A stretch of 64,000 nt of DNA from Flaveria trinervia (GCA_025506515.1 CM046444.1:121403930-121467929); one strand, 5' to 3'; positions 48,441 through 61,701 are shown, counted from the stretch's first letter. A program made the numbers and translations. The notes: generated from the sequence alone by a model not told the origin.

Positions 48441-49484
48441 GAGATATTTGAATAATTTTATGGAGAATTATGTATTTGTAACTTGTGGAAGGGGTAAGTA
48501 TGTGTGTGCGTATATGCTGACGTAAGCGCGGGAGATTATTCCAGATTCTTTGACTTTGAAGCTCGTCGAACGCAGTCTATACCATTTTTATATTAAACGA
48601 GATTTTATTTATATATAATAACTAGTTTAAGAAATAAATTTTCACGTGTTAATAAAAATATATGTAATTTTCTGTGTAACTATGTAAAAACCGTTAGCGT
48701 AAATTTACGGGACCAAACGGCTATTTGTCAATTTCTGAATGATTAAGTGTTAAACTAATAAGATGTCTGAACAATTAAGTGTTAAACCATTAAAAACTAG
48801 TATATTGATTAACTATTCGAACGCAAATATCGGACTAATTCAGATAAGAGGTCTTAACAATTCAACATTAGACATTTTAACCATTCAGCATTAGTAAAAT
48901 GTTTAACCATTCAGAGGCAAGTGCTTGAATCATTTATACATTTGCTTGTGAAACAAAAAATCTGAACCATCAAATATTAAATCATTCAGACACCTGAACC
49001 ATTAAAAATTTAATTCAGATGATGTCAAACAACCTCGAAGGAAAAACATTGCTTAGGTTGAACGGATAGTATTCAAAAGTTTAGTGCAACAAGTTTATTT
49101 CTTTCACGGACGTTTATTGTTTTCGATACAAAAACTTTTATGAAAATTAGATGTGTTAAATTAAATAAATAGTCGTTTTCGTCAGAATTTCATTTTTTAA
49201 TCCTCTTGTTTTGAGATGTGTGAGTGTGTGGCATTGATTTTTCCTTTTTGTTATTTTAGTTATCACTTATCACACGATTTAAAAAGTCTTATGAACCCTA
49301 ATATTCTTGTAGAGTTTATACAAAACAATTTTAAACTAAAGGTTCTTTCACAAAAAGATAGACTATTCAAGAATTTTACATTCATTAAAGTCATAATTAA
49401 TAATTAATATACAATTTATAATAAATATAAAAAAATGAGTTTAGAGCATTTTCTGTTTGTTTTGCTATTTCTAAATATATAGCA
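48441..49484. other. Intergenic with degenerate CTGAATGATTAAG-like motif cluster (48700-49025)
   Basis: No gene. Many variants of TTCAGAATGATTAAGTG / ACCATTCAG(A/C) on both strands between 48725 and 49025 recall a common family of plant MITEs, probably hAT-like, with such motifs at their ends. The ends could not be fixed. Confidence 0.45.
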
Positions 49485-50028
49485 AATGCAAGCCGAGCCG
49501 AGCCCGAGCTCACTTAGGCTCGAGCTCGGCTCGTTTTAACTTCATAAAGTTCGTTTTAACTTTATAAAAGTTGAGCTCGAGCTCGGCTCGTTTGTAGTTA
49601 TATTTCTAAAGCTCGAGCTCAAACGCGTCAGAAATTATTCAAACTTGAGCTCGGGTCGGGATCGGCTTGTTTATCATTATTTTTTTTTAATTTTTTATAT
49701 TTACTATTATATTTATATATAATCATACTTATCATATATCATATAATATATAATATTTAATTGTTTATATCATATTTTTATATATAATTTATAATATTAT
49801 TATAAATATATATTGATATGTAATAAATATTATAAAAAATATGTATAAACAAAAGCTCGTTTAGGCTCGCGAGCCAGCTCGAGCTCGATATCTGAAGCTT
49901 GGGCTCGAGCTCGTTTAGTAAACGACCCAAAATATGAGCTCGAGTTCATTTAAGCTCGGCTTGATTCGAGCTTTTTTCGAGTCGATCTCGAGTAGCTTGC
50001 GAGCCGGATTGATTCGTTTACATTTCTA
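49485..50028. mobile_element. Non-autonomous DNA element with GAGCTCG-rich ends, copy 2
   Basis: The left part GCAAGCCGAGCCGAGCCCGAGCTCACTTAGGCTC and the right part GCTCGTTTAGGCTCGCGAGCC...TTGATTCGTTTACATTT surround an AT-rich TATATAAT core. Same family as 13505-13997 and more GC-rich at its ends, so better preserved. Also related to a short piece at 50795-50955 (AAGCTCAGTTCG...TTAGCTCGAG). Confidence 0.65.
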
Positions 50029-50095
50029 TGTATTATGATAATCGATGACGAGTAGAACGACTTGCAACACGAAACATCCAATCTAGCTAACAGCC

Positions 50096-50173
50096 AATAT
50101 GAGATTATGAATAGCCCAACACTACTATTACTTCAATATGAGATTATGAATAGCCCAACACTACTATTACTTT
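50096..50173. repeat. 39-bp exact tandem duplication
   Basis: The unit beginning AATATGAGATTATGAATAGC occurs twice back to back (50096-50134 and 50135-50173), differing at most in the last base. Confidence 0.95.
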
Positions 50174-50331
50174 TAGCCCAATATTCAGCATTTATATGCA
50201 GTATGCTATAGCGAAGCATCTTATTATCTCTCTACATTTCAACAAGCAAACTCCATCTAATAGTTGTTAATTACGGGTATACACGAGCCAATCTGCTCAT
50301 CAAGTACTTTAAATCGTCTCATCTAACATTA

Positions 50332-50709
50332 TGTTCTAGAGTTTACTAAATGAAAGAAAAGAAGAAAAAAAATTAAAAAGAAAAGAAAAGAATGAAAAGA
50401 AAAGATTTAATTTAACTTTGTGTTTCAAAGTTTGAAAGAAAATAATAATAATAATAAAATTGTGTGCTCTTGAGCTAAGAGAAAAAGAAAGAAAATTATA
50501 ACTTTCCTGTATAAACTTTTTTTTATCTTTTAATAAACTATGTTGAAAGGTAAAGTGGTAAATTTGAAGATTATTAAAAAGGTTTCGTTTTACTTCCTTC
50601 ACTTCATTTCAACTTGGGAGCAAAGTTCCGTAGAAAGATTATTAAAACATCTTTCCTCCAATTCATTTCAGTTCCTTTTAACTTCTTATGTTAATAAAAC
50701 TCTAGAACA
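50332..50709. mobile_element. 378-bp element with TGTTCTAGAGTTT inverted ends
   Basis: Starts TGTTCTAGAGTTTACTAA and ends TTAATAAAACTCTAGAACA, an inverted repeat of about 13-18 bases. The left half is strongly purine-rich (GAAAAGAAAAG type), the right half pyrimidine-rich. Non-coding. No target duplication recognised, so the superfamily is open. Confidence 0.55.
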
Positions 50710-50794
50710 CCAATATTTGTTACGTATTTTTAACTTCCTTTTATTTCTTTCTTAAAAAAAACTCGTGAATACAACGATAACCAACTTAAGTTTA

Positions 50795-52405
50795 AACAAG
50801 CTCAGTTCGAATAGAAGCTCATTTGATATATTAGCTCGAGTGCAAGCTCAAACTTAAAGGTTAAACTTATATAATATATAAGGTTGAACTCGGGTTTAAG
50901 CTTCATATACCGAGCTAAATTAAGCTCATGAAGCTTATTGTTTGAGCCATTTTTCGGGTGTTATGTTGTGAAGTTTTGGACTAAAAATAAGCTCTATTAT
51001 GTTGTTATCTTTATTCACATATGATTTTAACCCTCGTTTTGTCAATTCCTCATTATAACTGTCTATGGGTTTACACAATTTGCTCTTTTCTCAACATACT
51101 GGGTCAATCAGGTGTTTGGATGATCATTGTGTCTCTTTTATTGGTATATTTCACATCAATACTATTTGTTTTAGTTTTTTCCATCGCACCGATGAAACTT
51201 GGGTTTTGATACTATTTATGTTCTTGATGTAGGCGGAAGAAAAATGTCAAACAATTGAACTTGTTGATTCAACGAGAATACCAAAAACAATTCTTCTAAC
51301 TATCGTTGATTCACAAAGAATGTCAATAATCAGAAATTCACACTAACACACATCGTGATAGAAAGAAAACAAAGGGTTTTTTATAAACTTCAAAATAATA
51401 AGTTCACCTATTTCTTACATGCATTAAAGAAACAAAACAAAAGTCTGTCACAAAACATAGATGGGCCAAAACCTAGGCCAAATGTAAAGTCTAACAAAAT
51501 CTAAAAATAAAACAAAAATTTAAATAACTCATAAAATAAGACGTTTTTGGGCCGAAACAATGGCAGTTTGTAAAATACGTGCTCCTCGGTCCAACGGTCG
51601 TTTTGACTGGTCGCATGCCCAAAACAGAAACTTCTAACCCAAGTTATAATAATTTCAGTAAAACCCTTTTTGACAAGTGATCTTAAACCTTCAAAAAAAC
51701 TTAACTTGCTCATTTACGCTTGGGTCCACACCGGTTGTTGCTTTGATTTTTGATTATATGGTGTTAATCTGAATTAATATCATGTATTTGGATACAAGCA
51801 CACACATTAATACATTATGCATGATATTACATTTTTGACTCTTACATGGTTAACATTGGATTTCGTAACGCAAACCAAGTTCGTCCATGATTGTCTATAG
51901 CATTCAATAAAAAAAAATGTCTATAACATGACCATGACATAAGCGTTTTGTTTATATTAAAAAATTTATCCATGTAGTATCCTCTCGTGACCTACTTAAT
52001 CATGTAATTGTGTTTCTATATTTACAAGTTTGCAATAAGTGCATCCCCTTTTACTAGTTGTTGGGCATTTATAGTATTTGGGGTAAAGCCGCTAAACTAG
52101 ATTCATATTTCTCGAGCACTAAATATATAAAAAGAGATATACTTCTTCTCAAGCGGTATCAACAACCACTATAACGATTTTCTATCAATAACTGACCACA
52201 TGGTTTCATAAAAACCACACGATTTTCCTTAGGTCTTGTTGCAATAACAACAGCTTATGAAGAGTCACTTTCATCACACCTTACTTGGATCCCACAAGTG
52301 AATCAAAAATTGGATCTACATTGGATCTCAAGTGCCCCATCTATCCTCTTGATAAAATGATTGGTTTGAAACCTTGGTTTTGAATTACAACCCATCCAAA
52401 CACAG
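50795..52405. other. Intergenic; GAGCTCG element fragment at left, otherwise unassigned
   Basis: 50795-50955 is a partial copy of the GAGCTCG-rich element. From about 51220 to 51720 the sequence on the minus strand reads like a degraded element (GGCCTAGGTTTTGGCCCATC block, TTCTTCCGCCTACATC), but no coding domain or ends were found. No gene from 51720 to 52405. Confidence 0.4.
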
Positions 52406-52689
52406 GAGAATTCTTAAAATTATTTGAGTGTATTTCTTATATTATATGGAATGATTTTGAGTGGTTGTGAGTGGAGAAGAGATAAAATATTATTGTTTAT
52501 CTGTAAATTTAAGAAAATATTGTTTAATTCTTATAATTTTTTAAATATTTTTTAAAGTGGTAAGTAGAGAAGAGATAAAAATAATGATAAATGTATAAAA
52601 AATATTATTTAATTGCAAAAAACAGAGAAATAGTAGTGAATTTTAATGTAACTATAAGAATTAGGATAAAAAATGAAATGTCAGTGCTC
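52406..52689. mobile_element. Tourist-type MITE, copy 3 (reverse orientation)
   Basis: Its reverse complement follows the 11610-11898 element through TTATACATTT, CACTTTAAAAAATA, TTTACAGATAAACA and CACTCACAACCACT. The right end GTGCTC is followed by TAA (52690-52692); the left end GAGAATTC is degenerate. Length 284 bp against 289 bp for copy 1. Confidence 0.7.
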
Positions 52690-52699
52690 TAAAAGTTCC

Positions 52700-53110
52700 A
52701 AAACCTCAAAGAATCCTTTTACTTGACCCGCATCTTTTCCAAACAAAATTATATCAAAACGTAAACCAACTCAAAACATACATAAAAAAACAATTTGATT
52801 ACAATCGTCTCGACTCGTTTCCAAACTAAACATATGTTAAATGTAGACTAACTTGAATTTATACCATTGAAAAAAATCATCTTATATTTGATCCGACTCA
52901 TTTCTGAACAAAACTTACGTAAAAAAAATAGGCGAAAGTTGAAATATAGATTATCTCAAAGCGTATATAAAAATATTCACTGAAGCATTTTATATTTGAC
53001 GGGATTGGTACCGACACATACATAAAAATACAAACGTAAGAATTAGCTTTTTTAAGTGAAAATTTGTAGTTGGGTAAACCTGAAACTTTATAACCTTAAA
53101 GAGGTCAAAG
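52700..53110 (-). mobile_element. Fragment of Helitron-like family 2
   Basis: Resembles 57990-58370 through CGCATCTTTTCCAAACAAAATTATAT, AACGTA(A/G)ACCA, TTTATATTTGA and GCGTATATAAAAA blocks in the same order and orientation. The Helitron 3' end itself (CTAG side) is not present here. Confidence 0.5.
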
Positions 53111-53544
53111 TGATATTTTACAAAAATTTAATTTGTGTGAAATGTCCGAAGTGATAACAACCATTGATTTAAGCGATAAACAATTCAAATTTAAAATAAA
53201 ATAATCATGCAAAGTATGTGCTTGGAGGGGTACATTTGAAAAAGTTTACAATTGTTGACTTTTTTCAAATCTCTTTTGTTTTTTAAATGTATATAACATT
53301 TATAGATGATATACTTTTTTTAAATACACCATAAAATCAAAAATTTTATTCTCTTTTAATATGAGTATAGTATTGATATACTTTTTTTAATCAACATTTT
53401 TTTTAAAACGTCTATGTGCTATGCGATAACTTGCGTGATTATTAACTATGTAATTACGAACATAAGTTGCGTGATTATATTTATAACATGAGTAATTTTT
53501 CTTTGCATAATAATATATATAACTTGCGTAATTATATACTTTTT

Positions 53545-53606
53545 ATGCGTAATAAATATAACATGCGTAATAAATATAACATGCGTAATAAATATAACAT
53601 GCGTAA
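53545..53606. repeat. 18-bp tandem repeat, three units plus partial
   Basis: The unit ATGCGTAATAAATATAAC is repeated three times exactly (53545-53598) and then begins a fourth time. Looser relatives (TTGCGTGATTATAT, TTGCGTAATTATAT) extend to about 53425. Confidence 0.95.
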
Positions 53607-55200
53607 AAACAAGACACGCTCTGATGACTTTGTACGCTTCGTAAATAAATTACACTTTGTATAGTAATCGTCCCCTACGTATATAATATATTCTAGTTGA
53701 AAAAACAATAACTTTTACTACCGGACGGGTTTTAGTTAAAAAAAACAATTACTTTTACTATTTTTGGAGCGATTATTACTAAGAAAAATATTAATATACA
53801 GGTAATAGGTATTCTAAAAAAGATAGATGAATAATTTGATGGACAACAAAAATACACGTGTACAGGCGTTTTTTTATAAATTTAATTTAAAGACTTATTT
53901 ATTTAAATAAATTTTATATAAAATTATTTTAATATTTTCTTGATCATTTTGTTAAAAAATTTTAATTAAGAAGTTGTTGGTAGATCGGGATTTGTGGAGA
54001 ATATGTTGTTTCCATTAATGGGGTGGGGAAAAGGAGGCAGCCAAAAGTCTAAACACTGTCTTTCACCTGCCTCGCCATTATAGTAACGAGCCTCCATGTT
54101 AGTTGGAATTTAAGCTTTTAATATTATTTTTTATTTATTATTCAAAAAAATTTTAAAAAAAACAAAGTATCCATTTATAAGAAAAAGAAAGACAAACATA
54201 AATCTATATAACTAAATCCATTTTGCGTTCATAATGTTTTAGAGTAAGAGCTATGAATAATGTTGGAAATACTAGCTCGTTTTGGATATGTTGGATTATG
54301 TATTCTATAATACTAAAATCTATATAACGACATGTAGCATAGATAATGATAAATAAAATTGTTTTTAGAACCACAATGTACTGTACCTTTCGATCAAGAA
54401 CCACCTTTAACGACTTGCAAAACGTTATCAGTTGGGTGAGTCGGTTATTGCTATTCACCTAAAAGAAGAGATATGGTTTTAACCACAATCACTAGAACCT
54501 AGTTGTTGGTTCATACGTATTAGTTGAATATTCGTCTGATCTTGTTATGAAAATTTCAAACTTTCTCATGAAATCGTTAGGTTTTTTTAAACGGCAAATG
54601 TACGACCCTCCTTCGAAAGATATGTGCTATCTTAATGGGGTTCATCTATTCGTTTTTCAGTTGGGACCGCACCCCCAACCCCCGCAGGAGAAAACTCATT
54701 GCTAAGAAAACCTCCTGACTCAACTCTGATCATTTTGCTTAGAGTGAGATTTGAACCCATAACCTTTTTTTTATTTACATATCATTAATACATTATCTTA
54801 ACAAGTTGAATTAAAAATCTATGAAATCATTAGTTGATAAAAAAAGATTAATTAAGCTTAATTAATGGTAATTTATAATATTTATTTTTTACTTTTGTCA
54901 AGATGGGTTGAACGGGTGCATATACTGCCACTCACCTCACCCTACTCATCACATGTCGTGTCAACTCCCTTCAATTCATTTACTAATTTAAATCTTTGAT
55001 TTTTAATTATTACATGTTTTATATTTTCTTAACATTGTAAATCCACACAAAATATAACTTCCTATCATATAAACTAATTGAGAGTTATTACAGAACACTA
55101 AATTATTACAAGAGTAAAATGAACAAATTTAAATAATTTGTTTTTGTTTTTTTATCAGTGATTTATATTTTAAAACCTTATGTTTCGTACATGCACATGA
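53607..55200. other. Intergenic, nothing firm
   Basis: AT-rich DNA. At about 54590-54780 the minus strand carries a GGTTCAAATCTCACTC box like a Pol III B box, perhaps a SINE remnant. No gene. Confidence 0.4.
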
Positions 55201-55206
55201 GTACAT

Positions 55207-55237
<31 letters not shown>

Positions 55238-55350
55238 GTATGTATGTATGTATTTATATATATATGTATGTATGTGTGTATGTATGTATGTATGTATGTA
55301 TGTATGTATGTATGTATGTATGTAGTATGTATGTATGTATGTATGTATAT
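55207..55350. repeat. (TA)n / (TATG)n microsatellite
   Basis: A TA run is followed by about 25 ATGT/TATG tetranucleotide units with a few interruptions. The open frame of repeated MYVC across it is an artefact of the repeat. Confidence 0.95.
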
Positions 55351-56719
55351 ATATAACTCATCAAAGTATTTTATTCATGTATGTTTAACTTTTGTACACA
55401 TCATGTATTTATGTGTAAGATATATGATCAACCGAACATTATATATAATACTAATTACTGTTTTTATTATACATTATCGGTTGTACAACATGTTATAGGA
55501 ATTTTATCATTTTTGTCTTATTCATTTTTAATCTTTAATTTTTTTTTCAACATAATATTTTTACATATTTTACAAATTAACCCAAATATTTTTTTTACTT
55601 ATAACTTTGGTCCTTATACATTATATATTTTAAAAAAAATTACGTTTTACGTTTCAGACTAAATTTTGTGAGTTAAACGTTGCAACGTGCGTGTGTATTT
55701 CAACGTTTTTACGCTTATTTTTCTCATTTATTCAATATCTATTTACTTATCGTTATATATGTTTTACGTTTCCACTAACGATGATAAATAATAGCCATTA
55801 AATTATATCAGTTTCTTTTTGTTATAATTTTTTAAATTTGAAAAATGAACGATTGAACTCATAATAACTTATGCTATATATATATACACGTGCGTGTGAA
55901 TATATATTTACATATATGCATATGTTCTTAAATTATAAATTACTTTTTGAATATAAAGGACATTGATAGACAAGTACAACTCATTTTTCGGTGAGGTATA
56001 AATGTAACATTCATAGGGAAAATATACCCCAGTAGAAAATACATTGTAGTCACATTCATTCTGCTTACATTATTTGAAACACGAATTTCACCCCAAGTAT
56101 TTTCTTGTGGCTTAAAGATTATTTGAAGCATGAACTTCACCCAAGTAGTTTCTTATGGCTAAAACACGTTTTGAACTTTCGACCAAAAGTAAATTAATTC
56201 TGTTTATAATTATAATTCATAAGATAAATGGTGATTTTTTACTGATTACTTAAATAATCATGAATATAAATAATCCACTAGCTAGAAAGAGCAAACATTT
56301 TCCATGTATTCCTAGATGCTTATTTGTATATTTACATTACATATTTCAATATGCATGTACACTTAAATACATATACGCATACCTAAATATACATATATAA
56401 CATGTTAATTTAGCTATGAATGAGGCAATGAGCATAAATTCATTCATATGCAACAATTTATAGACATTAGTGCATGCATATACTCACACAAGTAACACAT
56501 GTATGCACACATAACTTCATATTCATACATATTTAATATACACAAATACCATATATATCATACAAGTAAATACCCTATATACACATACATACGTGCATAA
56601 GATATGTATGTGGGTATTCATGTATGCACTAAATATTCATACATACACACAATACCTTGTAGTATATAAGATGTGAATGTTTGTGTTGTATAAATATTTA
56701 TGCACGTCCATAAGTATTT
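55351..56719. other. AT-rich intergenic stretch, nothing recognised
   Basis: Contains many ATACATAT/CATACATA tracts (56280-56700) and two similar GAARYRYGAAYTTCACCC segments near 56075-56140. No gene. Confidence 0.4.
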
Positions 56720-56720
56720 T

Positions 56721-56722
<2 letters not shown>

Positions 56723-56807
<85 letters not shown>
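56723..56807. repeat. (TA)n microsatellite, about 43 units
   Basis: Perfect TA dinucleotide run, followed by TATG variants. Confidence 0.97.
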
Positions 56808-56813
<6 letters not shown>

Positions 56814-56861
56814 GTATATGTATTATGAGCTCATTTGATTTGTTTTGGACGACCAATTGGA

Positions 56862-57030
56862 TCGCTGACGAGTTGCATGCCAATCCGATCATTTTTATTA
56901 CTCAAGTGCGTAACCTTTGAGCTTTAAGCTGGCACATCTCCAAGGGGAATTTCGTATATCAGTCCATCCCCATCAATCTCGAACCTGAGACCACTATCGA
57001 GAGAAACTCCACCTTAGATGAAAAAACCTT
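56862..57030. repeat. Dispersed repeat, copy B2 (resembles 20812-20985)
   Basis: Same order of blocks as copy B1, better preserved: GGATCGCTGACG, CCGATCATTTTTATTACT, GCTGGCACATCTCCAAGG, TCAGTCCATCCCCATCAAT. Family unknown. Confidence 0.6.
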
Positions 57031-57852
57031 CTGATCTAACATAAACCTTTTTTTACAGGTAAAAGTTGAATACAATGCCTTCTATTTTATTTAACTCTAC
57101 GATATTTCACCTTAATCATTTAGGTATAAAGTGTAACGTGTATGAATTCCATAAATAACAACATTTATTATAGATTTTTGTGTACTAATTATAATTAAAT
57201 AGATACATTATAAATATTCATTAAATGTTGGCTTTTAATACCACCAATGTAGCTTTTGGAGAACACTAAATTCATCACAAATATGAGCCCTAATCTTGAC
57301 TCTACACATTGTCCTAGTTTTCATTATGTATAGGCATATTATTTTGCATGTATGTAAATGCATACATGTAATATTATTCTTAATTTTGGATATTGCTCAT
57401 GTTGTCTTGTAGAACAATAATCCAAATACCACAAATAGAGTTACAAATGCCAAAGTGTCGCAAACAATTAGTCGGTTAATGTATGCTCAATGGATGTTAC
57501 ATCACTAAAGGGGGCGAATAAGAAAGGAAAAGGGGAGAAGTTAAGGTTATTTATTTATTTTTGTGTTTGTTGTCGTTATAATATAAAGAGTAGAATTGTA
57601 AAAAAATTAACAAAAAATAATTTTAATGTTTGTCAGTAACAGGAATCAAACACATTATAATGTGGTAAATAATTACGACTGGCTATAAATATTTGAAAAA
57701 ATAAGCATTTAGTCGAGTAATAATGTTTAGGGACCATATAATTAATTTGAGAATAAACTTTATCGTATACAAAATTAAAAAAGTAACATTGTTGTTTCGG
57801 AATCCAATTTACTAACATATATAAGGTTTAACAAGTTTCAAAATTAAAAAAA

Positions 57853-58377
57853 CTAGTTTTTCACCGGGCGCGCGTTGTGATGGTAGCGTACGTGACGTGA
57901 TAAAGTATAGATTAACAATCCACCCGACTTGTATTTGGACGAAATTTGCATCGAACCGTAAAATAACTCGAATTCATACCAATGAACGAAAATGCTTTAT
58001 ACTTGAACCGCTTCTTTTCCAAACAAAATTATATAAAAACGTAGACCATGTAAAAACGTATATAAAAAACATATAGATTACAGTTGTACCAACTCATTTT
58101 CGAACTATATTTACATCGAAAAGTGAAGTAACTTGTATTAACCATCAAATGAAAACATTATATATTTCGCATGACTTATTTCTAAATATAACCTACGTCA
58201 ATACGTATGCGAACGTTAAAATATAGAACATATTAAAGCGTATATAAAAACATGCAAGGAAACGTTTAATATTTGACCCTACTCGTGTTGACATGTATAT
58301 AAATAACAACGTAAAAATTATTTTTTTGAAATGAAAATTGTACTAAAATAAACCGAAAACCTTTGAATTCAATAAAT
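57853..58377 (-). mobile_element. Helitron-like element, family 2, minus-strand copy (5' end uncertain)
   Basis: On the minus strand it ends ...ACAAGTCGGGTGGATTG...TTTATCACGTCACG...CACAACGCGCGCCCGG...CTAG (57856-57853) followed by T. The GC-rich block before CTAG and the ACAAGTCGGGT block match the plus-strand end at 19036. The interior matches 52700-53110. The 5' end near 58377 is set only by loss of similarity. Confidence 0.5.
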
Positions 58378-58650
58378 AATATAATTCACTAAATAAATAC
58401 TATTATTATTATTATTTTCACTATATAATCTAATAAAATATTATTATTATTATTTAATCATTGTTATAATTGTTCATCTCGTTAATAATTTAGACAAAAA
58501 TTGTAGTAAAATAAATCGGAAACCTTTGAATTCAATAAATAAATATAATTCACTAAATAATACTATTATTATTTTGATTATTTTCACTATATAATCTAAT
58601 AAAATATTATTATTATTATTTAATCATTATTATAACTATTCATCTCGTCT
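58334..58650. repeat. Tandem duplication, unit about 163 bp
   Basis: The segment starting AAAATTGTACTAAAATAAA (58334) is repeated from 58497 (AAAATTGTAGTAAAATAAA) with a few substitutions and small indels in the ATT tracts; both copies end near CATCTCGT. Confidence 0.85.
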
Positions 58651-58693
58651 AAATATAGGAGTAATATATATTTAACAGAATAAAATTCATGAC

Positions 58694-59180
58694 AACCTTT
58701 AAACCATGCGTAATTTACAGTTTACTTCCATTTTTTATCTACACTTAATTGATGTGTTTCCGAAAGTAGCTAAATCTATAACATATCTATATTTATAACA
58801 TATAATAAAATAAGTATTTTTTAAAACATGTGTTATCATTCTAGCATATCAAATGATACGTGTCATCATTTTAGCATAACAATAAAATCATTTTCCCGCA
58901 TTTCTCTCATAATAGATACGAAAGTTATAAAAACAATTAATTTAACCTTTAAACCATGCGTAATTTACAGTTTACTTCCATTTTTTTATCTACACTTAAT
59001 TGATGTGTTTCCTAAAGTAGCTAAATCTATATCTATAACCCACAATAAAATGAAATTTCTTAAGATATGTGTCATCATTCTAGCATATCAAATGACACGT
59101 ATCATCATTCTAGCATATCAAAAAAATCATTTTCTTGCCTCTCTCTCATAATACGAAAGTTATAAAAACAATTAATTTAA
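58694..59180. repeat. Tandem duplication, unit about 250 bp
   Basis: Unit 1 (58694-58943) and unit 2 (58944-59180) both start AACCTTTAAACCATGCG and end AAAACAATTAATTTAA, with scattered differences. Within each unit the phrase ATCATT(C/T)TAGCATATCAA occurs twice. Confidence 0.88.
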
Positions 59181-61701
59181 CTTTCCTTTTTAACTAAAAT
59201 ATGTTAAAACAAATATTATATCTATATTCATATTTCTTGTCTTTCTCATATTAAATGATAATTATTGTAAATAAGTAAACTAAAATATTAAATATTTAAA
59301 ATATAAATGTAATTATTTTAATAATTTACTAATACATATTAACTATTGAGTAATAATTTTTAATTCATTATGTGTTATACTTTTAATTATTTATAATATT
59401 GTTACTTCACCCGTCGATAATAACATCTAGAAAATTAAATATTTATAAAATTATGATTTAATGTTTTATTTATTCCACTCATGTAATACATGGGCTTTAA
59501 CCTAGTGATTATGAGAAAAGGATTAACTAGTTTCTATTTGCTTTTAAAACTTATTAATTACAGATTAAATTGATTCATGATGCTTAGCGTAAATGATTAA
59601 GATAAAATACTTAAAACATGTAGATATAAAGAAGTTATAGGTTCAAGTCTCACTGTGACAAATTTAACATTCAGGTTTGAGTCATGAGGTTTTTTCTAGT
59701 TATGAATTTCCTCCCGAGGGTGTTAGGGGTGCGATCCCGGCTGGAAAACCGAATACGTGGATTCGATTAAAATAAGACTAGTTCTTTGAAACATGATTGT
59801 ACATTCGCGGTTAAAAAAATAAGATTAATTTGGAATAAACTTTAATACCGTGACATTTATTACTCAAGGCATTCAAATTGTAAGATAATACATAACACTA
59901 AGAAGATTTGTAACATATGTTTATTACTCAAGGCGTGACCGGTTAGCCAATAAAAGATATATATTAAATACATGTATTTAATTACATTCATGTCACATTT
60001 TTATAAGTTTTCTTTAATACCACGTCAGCCTTAATAAGTAAAACCTAAAACACGGTCTAAATTTTAAATTTTAAAATAAAATTAGTTTCACCTTAAGGAC
60101 GTAGAAGTGAGACAGCAGATTAAAAATATAAACATCAAATTTTAAATGTTAAAATTTTTTTAAATAACCTCCTATAGATTTTAGATCGGATTCTACAACC
60201 TTTAAGTTAAAAGGGTTAACTGTGATTAACCAAATTATTAATTAAATTGTGTTCGGATTGTGTATTTAATAAAATGGTTGTACTAGCCAACATCAATTTT
60301 GGTTCATATCATGTTCATTACTTACTTATAGGACATATTTGTGATTACTTATTTTGATTGAAAAAGACTTTTGATAAAAAATTTTATTAATTTATGATTT
60401 TTAAAATTAGTTTTAAAAATTGTTTGAATTATCTTATAAACTAAAAAGTTGTAAAATGACAAAAAACATATTTTTAAAAACAAAAACGAGGGGAATTAAT
60501 TTATAGGTATTTTTATAGGGGGGGCTAAAAAATAAACTACAAATATGATGCATGTTATTTATAGGTATTTTTGAATTATAACATCATCATTTTGAAAACT
60601 TATGACGTATATTGTTTCTAAAATATGTGAATGTTATAAAGAACAATTACTTTTTGCAAGGAATTGTCATCATCACTTCAATAGAAACTAATTATAACTT
60701 GCGTATTATATCAAACATCTCTTGGGTATCATATACATCAAACTTTTATGGAACTTGATTAAAATTTTCTACATTTTAGAAATTAAGACAATTAGCAAAT
60801 ACTTTTTTTTCCTAGCAAAATGACAAACTACATCATATATACCAAACAACTCCACACATCATATATACTTATGCATAACCTTTGAGTGTGTTGCTTATGT
60901 TCATGGTGACTTATATAAGAATAGCTTTAAACAAGCTATTCATATTTCCTTTTCATCTTTACTATATCTAAACAAACTAAAGTCACCGACACATATTCAT
61001 TGGTTTCCTTGAGAGTAGGGATATATTTAATAAGTCGTGTTTATGGGTTGACGGGTTAAACCTCTCATTAAACAAAACAGCATGCCAGATATATTCTCGA
61101 ACACGAATCGCATATTCTTATGTTGCCAAAAGCTAACATGCTGACCGCAAAACCAGATTTTCATTTGTACTTTTACATATTTCTATGTAAAACATACAAA
61201 TTTACAACAAAAAGCACAAAAGTTTATAAAAGCAATACTATTTAAACTAAAGAACCCATACTCATTTCTATTTTTTTCAAGTTTTAACATAATATACAAG
61301 CAAGATTAAGTTAACTATTACAAAAATTACACTTTAAAAATGTTAATAAAAACGATTAAGTCAACCCGCAAACCTATTAGAACAACTAGAACCCAACCAG
61401 TTTAAACACAACGTTCAACTTAAAAGTAACGTGAATCTATTTATGCTAAACCTAAACCCAAAACTATATTTTTTACTAGTAACCAATACTATTTTGACAC
61501 AAGAAAACTATATTTTCCTCAATTCAAAACAAAACATCCATTGGTCATTAACTACCATCTCAAAACAACAATAAATACCACTTCTCTCATTTAATATTCA
61601 CAACAAACTTTTGCTCTCCAACGCCAATCTTCTTTACCATTATTTATACTCATTTAAGTTCTCACTCTTCTCTAAGCATCTTTCACTCGTCAACACTAAC
61701 A
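59181..61701. other. Long AT-rich intergenic stretch upstream of the GDSL gene
   Basis: No gene recognised. A GTTCAAGTCTCACTG box near 59641 resembles a Pol III B box. The last 100-200 bases should carry the promoter and leader of the GDSL gene; a CAATAAATACC stretch at about 61569 could serve as a TATA-like element. Confidence 0.4.

Noticed and set aside
54585..54790. SINE remnant suggested by a GGTTCAAATCTCACTC box on the minus strand
   Set aside because: No A box at the right distance, no tail and no target duplication were found.
55244..55498. Open frame of repeated MYVC
   Set aside because: It is a translation of the (ATGT)n microsatellite.
56720..56920. Open frame of repeated Tyr-Ile on both strands
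   Set aside because: It is a translation of the (TA)n microsatellite.
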